Positions 9,760 through 18,293 of a DNA stretch of 64,000 nt are shown one piece after another. Each line of letters starts with the position of its first letter. Within the stretch, counting starts at the first letter, position 1. Source of the DNA: Paraburkholderia oxyphila NBRC 105797. Its GTDB lineage: Bacteria; Pseudomonadota; Gammaproteobacteria; Burkholderiales; Burkholderiaceae. The stretch lies in NCBI RefSeq assembly GCF_000685075.1, contig NZ_BAYD01000035.1, positions 32,787 through 96,786 on the forward strand. The letters are read 5' to 3'. The position numbers and the translations under genes are program-made. The notes beneath the pieces are model-generated. The model worked only from the letters and a program-made list of their open reading frames with translations, had not been told where the DNA came from and searched no databases.

Positions 9760-12075
9760 ATGGACGATCTCTTTGCTGAAGTGACCGACGCCCCGAACGG
9801 CGACACGCTCACGCTCGGCCACTACGCGGAGCGCGCGTACCTCGACTACGCGGTGAGCGTGGTGAAGGGCCGCGCGCTGCCCGACGTCTGCGACGGCCAG
9901 AAGCCGGTGCAGCGACGCATCCTCTTCGCGATGAACGAGATGGGTCTCGGCGACAACGCCAAGCCCGTGAAGTCGGCGCGCGTGGTCGGCGACGTGCTCG
10001 GCAAGTACCACCCGCACGGCGACCAGTCGGCCTACGACGCGCTCGTGCGTCTCGCCCAGGACTTCTCGATGCGCTATCCGCTCATCGACGGCCAGGGCAA
10101 TTTCGGCTCGCGCGACGGCGACGGCGCGGCGGCCATGCGTTACACCGAAGCGCGTTTGACGCCCATCGCGAAGCTCCTGCTCGACGAAATCGACATGGGC
10201 ACCGTCGATTTCATGCCGAACTACGACGGCTCGTTCCAGGAGCCGAAGACGCTGCCCGCGCGCCTGCCGATGCTGCTGCTCAACGGCGCATCGGGCATCG
10301 CGGTCGGTCTCGCCACGGAAATTCCCTCGCATAACCTGCGCGAAGTCGCGGCGGCGGCTGTGGCGATGATCCGGAATCCGAAGCTTTCGCACGCGGAGAT
10401 CATGGAACGGCTGCCGGGGCCCGATTTCCCGGGCGGCGGCCAGATCATCTCGAGCGAGGCGGAGATCGCGGCGGCCTACGAGTCGGGCCGCGGCAGCCTC
10501 AAGGTGCGCGCGCGCTGGAAGATCGAAGATCTCGCGCGCGGCCAGTGGCAGCTCGTGGTGACCGAGCTGCCGCCGAACACCTCGGGCCAGAAGGTGCTCG
10601 AGGAGATCGAAGAGCTCACGAACCCGAAGCTCAAGCTCGGCAAGAAGACGCTCACGCCCGAGCAGTTGCAGAGCAAGCAGTCGATGCTCGCGCTGCTCGA
10701 CGCCGTGCGCGACGAGTCGGGCAAGGACGCGCCCGTGCGCCTCGTGTTCGAGCCGAAGACGAGCCGCATCGACCAGGGCGAGTTCGTCAACTCGCTGCTC
10801 GCCAACACGAGCCTCGAGTCGAATGCGTCGCTGAACCTCGTGATGATCGGCGCCGATGGTCGGCCGCGCCAGAAGGGCATCAGCGAGATCCTCGGCGAGT
10901 GGATCGGCTTCCGCTTCGCGACGGTCACGCGCCGCACGCAGCATCGCCTGACGAAGGTCGACGACCGCATCCACATCCTCGAAGGGCGGATGATCGTCTT
11001 CCTCAATATTGACGAGGTCATCCGCATCATCCGCGAGTCGGACGAGCCCAAGAGCGCGCTGATGGGCGCGTTCGGCCTCTCCGAGCGCCAGGCCGAGGAC
11101 ATTCTTGAAATCCGTCTGCGCCAGTTGGCGCGGCTGGAAAAGATCAAGATCGAGAAGGAGCTCGCGGAGCTGCGCGAAGAGAAGGCGAAGCTCGAAGAGC
11201 TGCTCGCGAACGAGTCGTCGATGAAGCGGCTCATCGTGAAGGAGATCGAAGCCGATGCGAAGCAGTACGGCGACGACCGCCGCACGCTGATCCAGCAGGA
11301 AAAGCGCGCGAGCTTCGAAGTGCGCGTGGTGGACGAGCCGGTCACGGTGGTCGTCTCGCAGAAGGGCTGGGTGCGTGCGCTCAAGGGCCACGGGCTCGAT
11401 ACGCAAAGCTTCACGTTCAAGGCCGGCGACGGGCTCTACGCGGCGTTCCAGTGCCGTACGCCCGACACGCTGATCGCGTGGGGCAGCAATGGGCGCGTCT
11501 ATTCGGTGGCGGTCGCGCAGTTGCCGGGCGGCCGCGGCGACGGCGTGCCGGTCACCTCGCTCATCGAGCTCGAAGCGGGCACGCATCTGCTGCATTACTT
11601 CGCGGCGAATGCGGAACAGCAACTGCTGCTCGCGTCGAGCAACGGCTTTGGCTTCATCGCGAAGATCGGCGACATGGTGAGCCGCGTGAAGGCCGGCAAG
11701 GCGTTCATGACGATCGACGAGGGCTGCGTGCCGCTCGCGCCCATGCCGATGCTGCCCGATGCGATCCAGGTGGCGTGTCTGTCCTCGGGCGGCCGCCTGC
11801 TCGTGTTCGGCCTCGACGAGATGAAGACGCTCTCGGGCGGCGGGCGCGGCGTCACGCTGATGCAGCTCGACGAGAAGGAAAAGCTCGTGCAGGCGCTCGC
11901 GATCACCGCCGCGGGCGTCGTGCTCGAGGGCACGGGCCGCGGCGGCAAGGCCGGCGAGGATCTGATGACCGGCGCGGTGCTGGCGCCGCAGATCGGCAAG
12001 CGGGCGCGCAAGGGCCGTGCGCCCGACTCGAAGCTCAAGGTCGTCACGGGCCTGCGCCCGGTGATGCCGCAATAA
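9760..12075 (+). CDS. parC: DNA topoisomerase IV subunit A
   Basis: DNA cleavage/religation subunit of topoisomerase IV, 771 residues. The active-site Tyr is Y128 in AAAMRYTEARL. The quinolone-resistance region reads HPHGDQSAYDALVR (about 84-97), in which the positions corresponding to E. coli Ser80 and Glu84 are Gln and Asp. A coiled-coil region (about 455-515) and a C-terminal beta-pinwheel of repeated GRGxR/K-like blades (about 530-771, e.g. GGRGDGVPV, GGRGVTL, GRGGKAG) follow. It lies downstream of parE on the same strand. Confidence 0.97.
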   Translation: MDDLFAEVTDAPNGDTLTLGHYAERAYLDYAVSVVKGRALPDVCDGQKPVQRRILFAMNEMGLGDNAKPVKSARVVGDVLGKYHPHGDQSAYDALVRLAQDFSMRYPLIDGQGNFGSRDGDGAAAMRYTEARLTPIAKLLLDEIDMGTVDFMPNYDGSFQEPKTLPARLPMLLLNGASGIAVGLATEIPSHNLREVAAAAVAMIRNPKLSHAEIMERLPGPDFPGGGQIISSEAEIAAAYESGRGSLKVRARWKIEDLARGQWQLVVTELPPNTSGQKVLEEIEELTNPKLKLGKKTLTPEQLQSKQSMLALLDAVRDESGKDAPVRLVFEPKTSRIDQGEFVNSLLANTSLESNASLNLVMIGADGRPRQKGISEILGEWIGFRFATVTRRTQHRLTKVDDRIHILEGRMIVFLNIDEVIRIIRESDEPKSALMGAFGLSERQAEDILEIRLRQLARLEKIKIEKELAELREEKAKLEELLANESSMKRLIVKEIEADAKQYGDDRRTLIQQEKRASFEVRVVDEPVTVVVSQKGWVRALKGHGLDTQSFTFKAGDGLYAAFQCRTPDTLIAWGSNGRVYSVAVAQLPGGRGDGVPVTSLIELEAGTHLLHYFAANAEQQLLLASSNGFGFIAKIGDMVSRVKAGKAFMTIDEGCVPLAPMPMLPDAIQVACLSSGGRLLVFGLDEMKTLSGGGRGVTLMQLDEKEKLVQALAITAAGVVLEGTGRGGKAGEDLMTGAVLAPQIGKRARKGRAPDSKLKVVTGLRPVMPQ

Positions 12076-12094
12076 GCGCTTCAGCGGCTGCAAT

Positions 12095-12129
12095 GGATGC
12101 GCGCGCCGGAAAATTCGGCGCGCGCATCC
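12095..12129 (+). terminator. Long GC hairpin after parC
   Basis: Perfect 14-bp stem GGATGCGCGCGCCG / CGGCGCGCGCATCC with loop GAAAATT. No T-run follows, so it may stabilise the 3' end or pause transcription rather than be a classical terminator. Confidence 0.6.
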
Positions 12130-12273
12130 GACGCACACATCCGGCGCGAACCTCGGCGCGGCATGAAATAATGCCGCGCAACCCGGTTCGAGCCTTGCAT
12201 GGGGCCGCAGTAAGTGATGAAGCACTAACTCCGGCCGACAGCCGGATATTTTTACGAACAGGGAATTTCTAGC

Positions 12274-12732
12274 ATGGGTCACGCGATCGAATTCGCGCTC
12301 TTTTTGCATCTGCTGAGCGTTGCCGTCTGGGTGGGCGGCATGGTGTTCGCGCACTTCTGCCTGCGTCCGGCGCTCGAAGACCTCTCGCCGCAACTGCGGC
12401 TGCCGCTCATCGAATCGGTGTTCGGCCGCTTCTTCAACTGGGTCGGCGTTGCCGTGATCGTGATCCTGCTGACCGGCGGTTTTCTGCTGATGCAGTTCGG
12501 CGGCGGCCATGCCACCTGGCAGTTGCACGCGATGGCCGGCCTCGGCGTGATCATGATGCTGATCTTCGGCCATATCCGCTTCGCTGTGTTTCCGCGCATC
12601 CGTCGCGCGGTGCAGGCGCAGAAGTGGCCTGACGGCGCGCGCGCCGTGGGCACCGTGCGCCGGCTCGTCATCGTCAATCTGGTGCTGGGCGTCGTGACGA
12701 TCGGCGTCGCGGTCATGTCGCGCGGCTTCTGA
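12274..12732 (+). CDS. CopD-like four-helix inner-membrane protein
   Basis: A 152-residue integral membrane protein with four hydrophobic helices and conserved-looking histidines at helix ends (His3, His12 in FLHLLSVAVWVGGMVF, His27, plus HAM and GHIRF segments). The HLLSVAVWVGGMVFAHF pattern resembles the CopD/DUF2269-type membrane domain found in copper-resistance and cytochrome-like proteins. A heme or metal role is inference. It is preceded by a weak SD (CAGGGAATTTCTAGC) and stands alone after parC. Confidence 0.75.
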   Translation: MGHAIEFALFLHLLSVAVWVGGMVFAHFCLRPALEDLSPQLRLPLIESVFGRFFNWVGVAVIVILLTGGFLLMQFGGGHATWQLHAMAGLGVIMMLIFGHIRFAVFPRIRRAVQAQKWPDGARAVGTVRRLVIVNLVLGVVTIGVAVMSRGF

Positions 12733-12790
12733 TCGCTTACTGATCGTTTCGGTCCAGCGCTCGCGGCGCGCGCTGCTATAGGGAGTTCTC

Positions 12791-12837
12791 AGAGATCGTG
12801 AAAAATCTCTCACTGAGATGAAAATTATTTCTCAGTG
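12791..12837. promoter_or_regulatory. Two adjacent AT-rich inverted repeats
   Basis: AGAGAT...ATCTCT (12791-12796 / 12805-12810) is followed at once by CACTGAGA...TCTCAGTG (12811-12818 / 12830-12837). The loops contain GTGAAA and TGAAAATTATT, and GTGAAAATTTC follows at 12841. Possible paired operators or a structured RNA. Confidence 0.6.
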
Positions 12838-12863
12838 TTCGTGAAAATTTCAATCATTGCTGT

Positions 12864-12899
12864 AGCCCGGTCGACTGCTCATGTCTTCCGGGCTATTTT
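12864..12899 (+). terminator. Terminator-like hairpin
   Basis: AGCCCGG (12864-12870) pairs with CCGGGCT (12888-12894), followed by ATTTTG. The 17-base loop is long for a terminator. Confidence 0.45.
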
Positions 12900-13064
12900 G
12901 TCGTAGGGCGCCAGAGTAAGTGCGACTGGCGACACAGTTGTGCATCTGTGTGACAACGTTATTGCGACTGGCCTAACAGCCCGGTTTCGCCTCTTTGTCG
13001 CACAGGGCCTTGCTATCAATCGTACAAAATTCGCGAACGCTATCCGTCCGTGCGTGTCCGTGCA

Positions 13065-13496
13065 TTATTGCTGCTGCGCCGCTGGGTGCGCATTCAGTTT
13101 CGTCAGGTTTTCGTTCAGACTTGTGCGCAGCGTGGCAATCGCCTTGTCCGGATCGGCCGGCCGCAATTCCGCACGGGCCAGTTCCTGATAGGCGTAGTTA
13201 CGCACGAACGGGTCTTGCGTTTTCGACAAGACATCCTGATAGAGCGCCGGTAGCTCATTCGCGCGTCCCGTTTCCAGGTACAGATGCTTGATTTCACGCA
13301 AATCGTGGATCGCAGCGCGCGCCGCCATATGGCCCATGCCGTGGTGATGACCGTGCTTCCAGCCGCCGTCGTGTCCGGCCGCCGCGGGCGCGTCGGGAGG
13401 CGTTTCGGCCGCGACAGCTGTCTGCGCGAAAGCCGCGGGCGCCAGTGCGGCAAACGTGATCGATGCGATCACCTGGTTCAAGCGAGCTTTCGTCAT
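13065..13496 (-). CDS. Secreted His-rich helical protein
   Basis: 143 residues with a signal peptide (basic start MTKAR, hydrophobic core, likely cleavage after AFA at 24 or VAA at 30). A His/Gly-rich linker, GWKHGHHHGMGHM (45-57), could bind metal. The rest is helical and TPR-like in composition (ALYQDVLSKTQDPFVRNYAYQELARAEL). Probably periplasmic; function unknown. A strong AGAAGGAGTC precedes the ATG at 13496. Divergent from the gene fragment at 13613. Confidence 0.8.
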   Translation of the reverse strand: MTKARLNQVIASITFAALAPAAFAQTAVAAETPPDAPAAAGHDGGWKHGHHHGMGHMAARAAIHDLREIKHLYLETGRANELPALYQDVLSKTQDPFVRNYAYQELARAELRPADPDKAIATLRTSLNENLTKLNAHPAAQQQ

Positions 13497-14195
13497 GATG
13501 GACTCCTTCTGGAAAGGTCTGGCCGAGTGTTCGATGCGTTCACTCTAGCGCGGTTTGCGCGCAAAAAGGGTCGGCGTAACCGGCGGTAAAGAAACTGCGC
13601 CACCAGGTAATTTTGTATCTCTCGACCGATTTCCCTCCCCACAATCCTTCTCACCCCTGGTACTACCCGGCTGGCCCGGTCCCGTATTACTATCCCGCAC
13701 CCGTCGGGTCCGCAGCAGCAGGCTGGCACCTGGTACTACTGCGACGCAGCGAAGGCGTACTACCCGTATGTCAAGCAATGCGCGAGCGGCTGGCGCGCGG
13801 TGCCGGCCAGCCCCCAATGAATGACATGAAGCGTTTTGCAATGACACACGCAAAGTGGCGCTCACTCGCCGCTGTGGCCAGTTGCTGCTCCTTATAGGTT
13901 GCTTCCGGCTGGAGCGGTTGCCGGGTGGGGCTTGCACCCACTGGGAAAAGCGCCGCCTTTGCACGGCGCAAGCCAACTACGGTCGCTCCTCCGCACGCTC
14001 AAAGGGTCATTCAAGCGTCGGCTCCGCCGAGACACCGGGCCTTCGTGGTCGGCGACTACCAAGTGTAGGGAGCATGCTGTCGATGTAAAGCAATTGTCAA
14101 ACGCCAATGCGCTTATCGAAACCTTCTCTCAGCTAAGCTGACAGCCAGAATTTCAAAGCAAGACAGGCATCCTGGCCGAACTGCGTGGGCGCTGG
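13497..14195. other. Gene-poor region with a gene remnant
   Basis: Apart from the frameshifted remnant at 13613-13820, no gene can be supported. Around 13930-14040 there are short GC hairpins (for example GCGCCG...CGGCGC near 13950) in otherwise unassigned DNA. Confidence 0.5.
13613..13820 (+). pseudogene. Frameshifted 3' remnant of a Pro/Tyr-rich secreted protein
   Basis: Two frames together read as one protein end. The first (to about 13710) gives HPWYYPAGPVPYYYPAPVG; the second (from 13710) gives PQQQAGTWYYCDAAKAYYPY then VKQCASGWRAVPASPQ and a TGA at 13818. A one-base frame change near 13705-13712 separates them. The WYYC-x(8)-YPYV-x(2)-C-x(2)-GW ending is the same kind of motif found at the C-terminus of the intact gene at 15687-16607. 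No convincing start or 5' end remains. Confidence 0.6.
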
Positions 14196-14960
14196 CTACC
14201 TCCAGATGCCCCTATGAGCATTCTGGGCGGCATTGGCCTGCTCGCGATAGTCCTCTCCGGCGTCGGGTCCGGGGCGAGCGGCGCCGTTGAAGAGGGCGGC
14301 GCGCGCAATGTCGCCGACACCCGACAAATCGCAGATGTATTTGGCAGCCTGGCGTTGGCAACGAAGCGTTCCCCCTTTCGAGTTGATCAGCGCCTGGAGT
14401 TGCTGCGCATAGTCGCCACCTTCCCCAGTGACGCCGGCGAGGGCGAGCTGTTGTCTGCCCACGACCAGGGTCGCCGTGTCGATGACTTTTGCCTGGCCGC
14501 GGACGTCATCGGGAAGCGACGGCGTGTAGGGTCCCAGATCGGCGGCTGGCACAAACACTGCCTGACCGTTTTCGGTGAGGGCTACCTTCCATTTGCCATC
14601 TTGGGATCGCTCTACCGTCTGGATAGGAGTCCCAATTTTGATTGGGTAGAATTTTGGCGCATCAGCGCTTGGACCCGCGTAGGCCGCGCTCGACGACGTG
14701 ACCACCAGGACCTCGGACGCTGCCTCGAATTGCGTGGCCGGGGGGGAGGCCGGCGGCATACTTGCTGCCATGGCCTGTGTGGGCGAGGCGGGTGGCGTGC
14801 TCGCTGCCATGGCCTGTGCGGGCGAGGCATGTGTTACCACTTGCGCCGTTGAGGTCGTGGGCACCGGTGCCGATCGCGGCAGCAGGAAGGCCACGGCGCC
14901 GACAATACTCAGTCCCACGGCGCCAGCGCCAATCGCCAGGTACCATAGCTTCGAAGACAT
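14196..14960 (-). CDS. Membrane-anchored SH3-like plus SNase-like protein
   Basis: 254 residues. A single N-terminal membrane helix (about 5-28) is followed by a Pro/Ala/Ser linker with a 13-residue repeat (PTQAMAASMPPAS), an SH3-like domain (about 85-145, with the YxGPSxxAPKFYPIKIGTPI and GKWKVAL segments) and a C-terminal domain resembling the staphylococcal-nuclease fold (about 160-254, ending EQANAAQNAHRGIW). The Arg/Asp/Glu catalytic pattern of active SNases is not evident, so it may bind rather than cut nucleic acid. ATG 14960 is preferred over 14993 because GAGG lies nine bases upstream. Likely envelope-facing. Confidence 0.75.
   Translation of the reverse strand: MSSKLWYLAIGAGAVGLSIVGAVAFLLPRSAPVPTTSTAQVVTHASPAQAMAASTPPASPTQAMAASMPPASPPATQFEAASEVLVVTSSSAAYAGPSADAPKFYPIKIGTPIQTVERSQDGKWKVALTENGQAVFVPAADLGPYTPSLPDDVRGQAKVIDTATLVVGRQQLALAGVTGEGGDYAQQLQALINSKGGTLRCQRQAAKYICDLSGVGDIARAALFNGAARPGPDAGEDYREQANAAQNAHRGIWR
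14761..14828. repeat. 39-bp tandem repeat in the linker of the SH3/SNase-like gene
   Basis: Copy one 14761-14799, copy two from 14800 to about 14828 with near identity, and a more diverged third copy just before 14761. It codes the 13-residue linker repeat. Confidence 0.75.
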
Positions 14961-15038
14961 AGGATCGAGCCTCTTCGTTGAATTCGAGCCCATCGACGCG
15001 TCGGTAAGGGCGTCGCGACGACCTGCTTTGCCGGCAGA

Positions 15039-15623
15039 TCAGTTGCTTGACGCTGGCGGTGGGGCGGCCCAGTTACTCGGGGCAGGCGCGGGGACTGCCC
15101 AGTTCGGCCCTGCCGATGATGCCTTCTTCTTGACCTTCGCTGATTTCGTCGATTTAGCCAGTGCGTCCTCCGATGCTTTGATCAACACCGGCACGACGGA
15201 CGTGATGTCGACCCCCTGACAAGGGTTCTGCAATCCAATGGCGTGGGTGCACTGCTCCAGCGGCGACTGGGTGGTCGTCAGCGTCAGCGCTTCTTTGTAA
15301 TACTTGATCGCCGCGTCGTGATAGGAAAGCCCTTGTGCGGCCTGACCAAGATAGTAGTAGGCGAGGTCCTGCCGGTAGCCGATCTGCACCACCCTGGTCG
15401 CGAGGTCGTCCCACTGCTCGGCCATATCGAGTGCCTGCAAAGCTGCAACCTGCTTATTCCAGGTCAGCATGCAGTTGACCGTGCAGTCGAGCGTCAGATT
15501 GCCTGCTTTCAGATCGTTGTAAATCTTGGCATGGATTTCCGGTGTCATCGTGTCGAACTTCTCGGCACAAGCAGACAGAAGCAACGCGGACATCGACAGG
15601 ATAAGAATTCTATGTATCCGCAT
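15039..15623 (-). CDS. Lipoprotein with TPR-like region
   Basis: 194 residues with a lipobox (LLSAC, Cys19, followed by Ala, which favours outer-membrane sorting). The mature part has paired cysteines (CTVNC and a later C...C pair), a TPR-like stretch (AYYYLGQAAQGLSYHDAAIKYYKEAL) and a Pro/Ala-rich tail with SNWA repeats. TPR lipoproteins usually scaffold envelope complexes. It lies 78 bases upstream (in transcription, 15623 being its start) of the SH3/SNase-like gene and 63 bases downstream of the next gene, so the three may be cotranscribed. Confidence 0.8.
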   Translation of the reverse strand: MRIHRILILSMSALLLSACAEKFDTMTPEIHAKIYNDLKAGNLTLDCTVNCMLTWNKQVAALQALDMAEQWDDLATRVVQIGYRQDLAYYYLGQAAQGLSYHDAAIKYYKEALTLTTTQSPLEQCTHAIGLQNPCQGVDITSVVPVLIKASEDALAKSTKSAKVKKKASSAGPNWAVPAPAPSNWAAPPPASSN

Positions 15624-15686
15624 CTTGGTCTCCCAGTTAGAGCGGGTTCTGATGGGCGCATCAGACCCAGACGCCTTCCTTTGAAT

Positions 15687-16607
15687 TCATTGGGCAGTGG
15701 CGGTGTCATTGCGGTTCAGCGGCGGCACATCCTGGGTCCGTGTCCAGCCAACTGGGCACGCAGCAAGGTCCGGGTAGTAACCGGCAGGGTCGGCACAGCG
15801 ATACCAACCAGGCGGTGGTGCCGGCAGAGGAGGGAATGCCGGCGCCACAGTCAAGGGCGTGGCAATCACGACTTCCTCGTGGACAACCAGTGGCGCGACA
15901 ACCATTGGATAGGGGTAGACCGGATCTGGATATTCATACCAGACGCCGTCCACATCCCACCACCAGCCGTGACGTCCGTAATGCCAGCCGTCGTGCCAAC
16001 GGCCACGGTGCCAGGCTGCCCGCTCGCGTTCGTTGAACTCCCTTACGTCGCGGGTGTGGAAGTCATGTTCGTGTGCATGGACGAAGTCGCGCTCGCTTTG
16101 GATGTCCCGATGCTCCTGAACTTGAGCGATTTCCCGCTCGCGGGAAGCTGCGGCCGCTGTGGCGGCACCGCCACCGACCATCGCGTTATTGTGCAGTTCA
16201 TGTCCGACACGGCCGGCCTCATTCAGGTGCTCAGCCTCCATCCGTCCTTCTGCGTGTGGTTCCTTATGAGACGCATTCCCTGTGTTCGCATGTGCCGGGA
16301 CATTGGCGGCACGCGCACTACCCGGAACATGAGCTGCGGAGAGATTGCCTGGAACGTGAGCTGCAGAGAGATTGCTTGGGACGTGAGCCGCCTGTGGGCT
16401 TCCTGGTACATGCGGACCGGCGCTAGCGCCTGGCAGATGTACACCCGCTTGGCCTGGTTGCGCCGGCCTCGCCATCATTGGTGCCGCAGGAGCCCTGGGC
16501 GCCGGCGCAGGTGGTTTCTTCTCGGCGGCATAAGCGGATGGCGCCAAGGCTCCCGAAGCAATCGCAAAGCCAGCAGTGAGCAGGATGGATTTCAGCTTCC
16601 CCATCAT
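15687..16607 (-). CDS. Exported repeat protein with WYxC...GW C-terminal motif
   Basis: 306 residues with a signal peptide ending near AYA-A (27/28). After a Pro/Ala-rich region come nine-residue repeats (AAHVPGNLS type, about 75-108), a charged region with His-rich GRWHDGWHYGRHGWWWDVDG, a Tyr/Pro segment (YEYPDPVYPYP) and a C-terminal Cys-containing motif GWYRCADPAGYYPDLAAC then PVGW (about 267-288). The HGWWW...YPYP segment is widespread in proteobacterial envelope proteins. Likely surface or periplasmic; function unknown. Confidence 0.78.
   Translation of the reverse strand: MMGKLKSILLTAGFAIASGALAPSAYAAEKKPPAPAPRAPAAPMMARPAQPGQAGVHLPGASAGPHVPGSPQAAHVPSNLSAAHVPGNLSAAHVPGSARAANVPAHANTGNASHKEPHAEGRMEAEHLNEAGRVGHELHNNAMVGGGAATAAAASREREIAQVQEHRDIQSERDFVHAHEHDFHTRDVREFNERERAAWHRGRWHDGWHYGRHGWWWDVDGVWYEYPDPVYPYPMVVAPLVVHEEVVIATPLTVAPAFPPLPAPPPGWYRCADPAGYYPDLAACPVGWTRTQDVPPLNRNDTATAQ
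16327..16380. repeat. 27-bp tandem repeats coding AAHVPGNLS units
   Basis: Copies at 16327-16353 and 16354-16380 with a degenerate third copy starting at 16381. Confidence 0.75.
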
Positions 16608-17369
16608 TCGAACTCCGATACGCAGTTCGCCCCACTCGACCAGCCTTCAGTCGAGAACCTTGTCGTGCATAGTGACGTAGCCTCAATCAGGAAACGCCCG
16701 GGATCAGGGGCTGCGCGTCTGCAAGTTACTTGCGCCTCGTGATTCGTAGCAACATTCGCAAGACGTTCAATCGAATGGCCTGTCAACGCCCGTTACCAGC
16801 GCCCAACCAACGCAGCGTCGCACCTTGTTGCGCCTACTACGAAGATAGATGACCGGGGGGAAGGGCACCGTAAGTGCTTTTCCGCATGAGCTTCGCTTCC
16901 GTAGCGTGCGAAGGCGCCTATTCAGACAGCGTCGTCATTTGCTAAATGCGCAAGACCAGCGCTTATCTGGCCTTTCAATACAAGTACGACGGCGTAAGCG
17001 CGCTTGAAGAATACTACTGTGCGAACACGCGCGGCCAAGTTACGTTCCGCGGACAATTGTCTCGCTTCAAGGGAACACCCGTTGGTTCCAGGCCCAGGTC
17101 GCGCACCAAAGTGGTCACTCAGAGGGCAGCGGATTCGTCGCGCCGCGAACGTTCGCAACCGCCGATTACGGGGAATGACATGACGGCACGGATGGCTGCG
17201 GTACCTTGGAATCTGCCCGTGATGCGATGCTGTGTCGAACGGCACAAGTGGGTCGCGAGCGTCCAGTCGCGACCCGCTGCCGCCTGGGCGGCGACGGTCC
17301 TCCTCGAACTGTTGCGCCGGCGCGAAACCGCACCGGCGCGGGGCGATGATCCTCGACAGGCGACGGAGT
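16608..17369. other. Gene-free region of about 760 bases
   Basis: Open frames exist on both strands but none has a plausible start, ribosome site or recognisable protein. A 9-bp inverted repeat GGGTCGCGA/TCGCGACCC lies at 17250-17275. The composition is patchy and less GC-rich than the flanking genes. Confidence 0.5.
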
Positions 17370-18293
17370 TCAGGCTGCTGCCGCCTGATGCGTCGCGTCG
17401 TGTTGATCGCCGCCCAGGATATCAACAAGATTGGCCAACATCCGCCCCAATTCACCCGTCATCAGCGTGACATCTGACTCGAAGCGTTCGTCGTCGTTTT
17501 GCGCGGTGGGATCGGCCGCCTCCTTGATCACGTCGAGCGGTGTGACACGCTTGATTGTCAGCGACGGCGTCAGTACGAAGGAGACCCGGTCGTCCCAGGT
17601 CATCGCGAGGCGCATGCATTGTTTGCCGGCTTCGATGTGCCGGCGCATGTCGTTCGCTTCGAGCGCGTGGCCGACGTATCGCACCGTGGCGCCGCCTTCG
17701 CCGCTCGAGCGCAACTCGGCGTCCTGGTCCACGGTGAAGCCACCCGGCGCCTCGCCGGACATCAGCCAATCCGTCATCGCGGCGACCGGAGAAAGCGCCA
17801 CGCGAACGCCGGCGAGCGGCAACTGGTCGATCGATTTCACGAGCAGGCCGCGAACGTCATCGGCAAGCGCCTGCGCAGCCGCATCGATGACGAGCCAGCC
17901 ATTCGCCGTATCGATCCAGACGCGGGTATCGCGCCGAATGGTGAACGCGCGCGGCAGCAGTTCATCGGTAACCTGCTCCTTGAGTTCGCGCAGTTGTTTT
18001 CGCCCCAGCTTGAAGCCCTGCTGCTCCTCGACTTCAAGCGCCCGGGCCTTGGTCACCTGATTGACGACCGACGCCGGGAGCAGCTTCTTTTCGGCACGAA
18101 ACACGAGAAGCATCTGCCGGTTGGTCGAATACACGAGCGAGCCGTCGTCGCGCGGCGATGCCCATCCGAAGCTCTGCATCTCGACGCTGTTGCCCGGCTG
18201 AAACGCGTGGGGCGTCAGCCATTTTTCCATCTGATCGGGGGTAACGGCCCAAGGTGCCGGAAGACGATGAAGCTGAAGATTTTTGAACCACAT
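17370..18293 (-). CDS. rdgC: Recombination-associated protein RdgC
   Basis: 307 residues, the usual RdgC length. RdgC forms a ring around DNA and restrains RecA. The start at 18293 gives the family-typical MWFKNLQLHRL; an alternative upstream start adds 29 unrelated residues. Family segments such as LPxxVVNQxxxxR, GRKQLRELKEQVTDELLPRA (about 97-116) and LTPSLTIKRVxPLDV are present. The C-terminus ends in a poly-Ala run. Monocistronic. Confidence 0.96.
   Translation of the reverse strand: MWFKNLQLHRLPAPWAVTPDQMEKWLTPHAFQPGNSVEMQSFGWASPRDDGSLVYSTNRQMLLVFRAEKKLLPASVVNQVTKARALEVEEQQGFKLGRKQLRELKEQVTDELLPRAFTIRRDTRVWIDTANGWLVIDAAAQALADDVRGLLVKSIDQLPLAGVRVALSPVAAMTDWLMSGEAPGGFTVDQDAELRSSGEGGATVRYVGHALEANDMRRHIEAGKQCMRLAMTWDDRVSFVLTPSLTIKRVTPLDVIKEAADPTAQNDDERFESDVTLMTGELGRMLANLVDILGGDQHDATHQAAAA

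Larger units (their letters stand above)
12733..13064. other. AT-rich gene-free region with hairpins
   Basis: No gene seen. It holds two back-to-back inverted repeats, three related (T)GAAAAT elements and a terminator-like hairpin (see separate entries). Base composition between 12780 and 12870 is markedly more AT-rich than the surroundings. Confidence 0.6.

Noticed and set aside
9742..12813. 1023-residue open frame antisense to parC
   Set aside because: Composition (Arg/Ala/His/Glu rich, no domain) is a shadow of GC-rich codon usage; parC on the other strand is certain.
16922..17470. Two overlapping open frames in the gap before rdgC
   Set aside because: No ribosome site, no recognised protein, rare residue composition for this genome.
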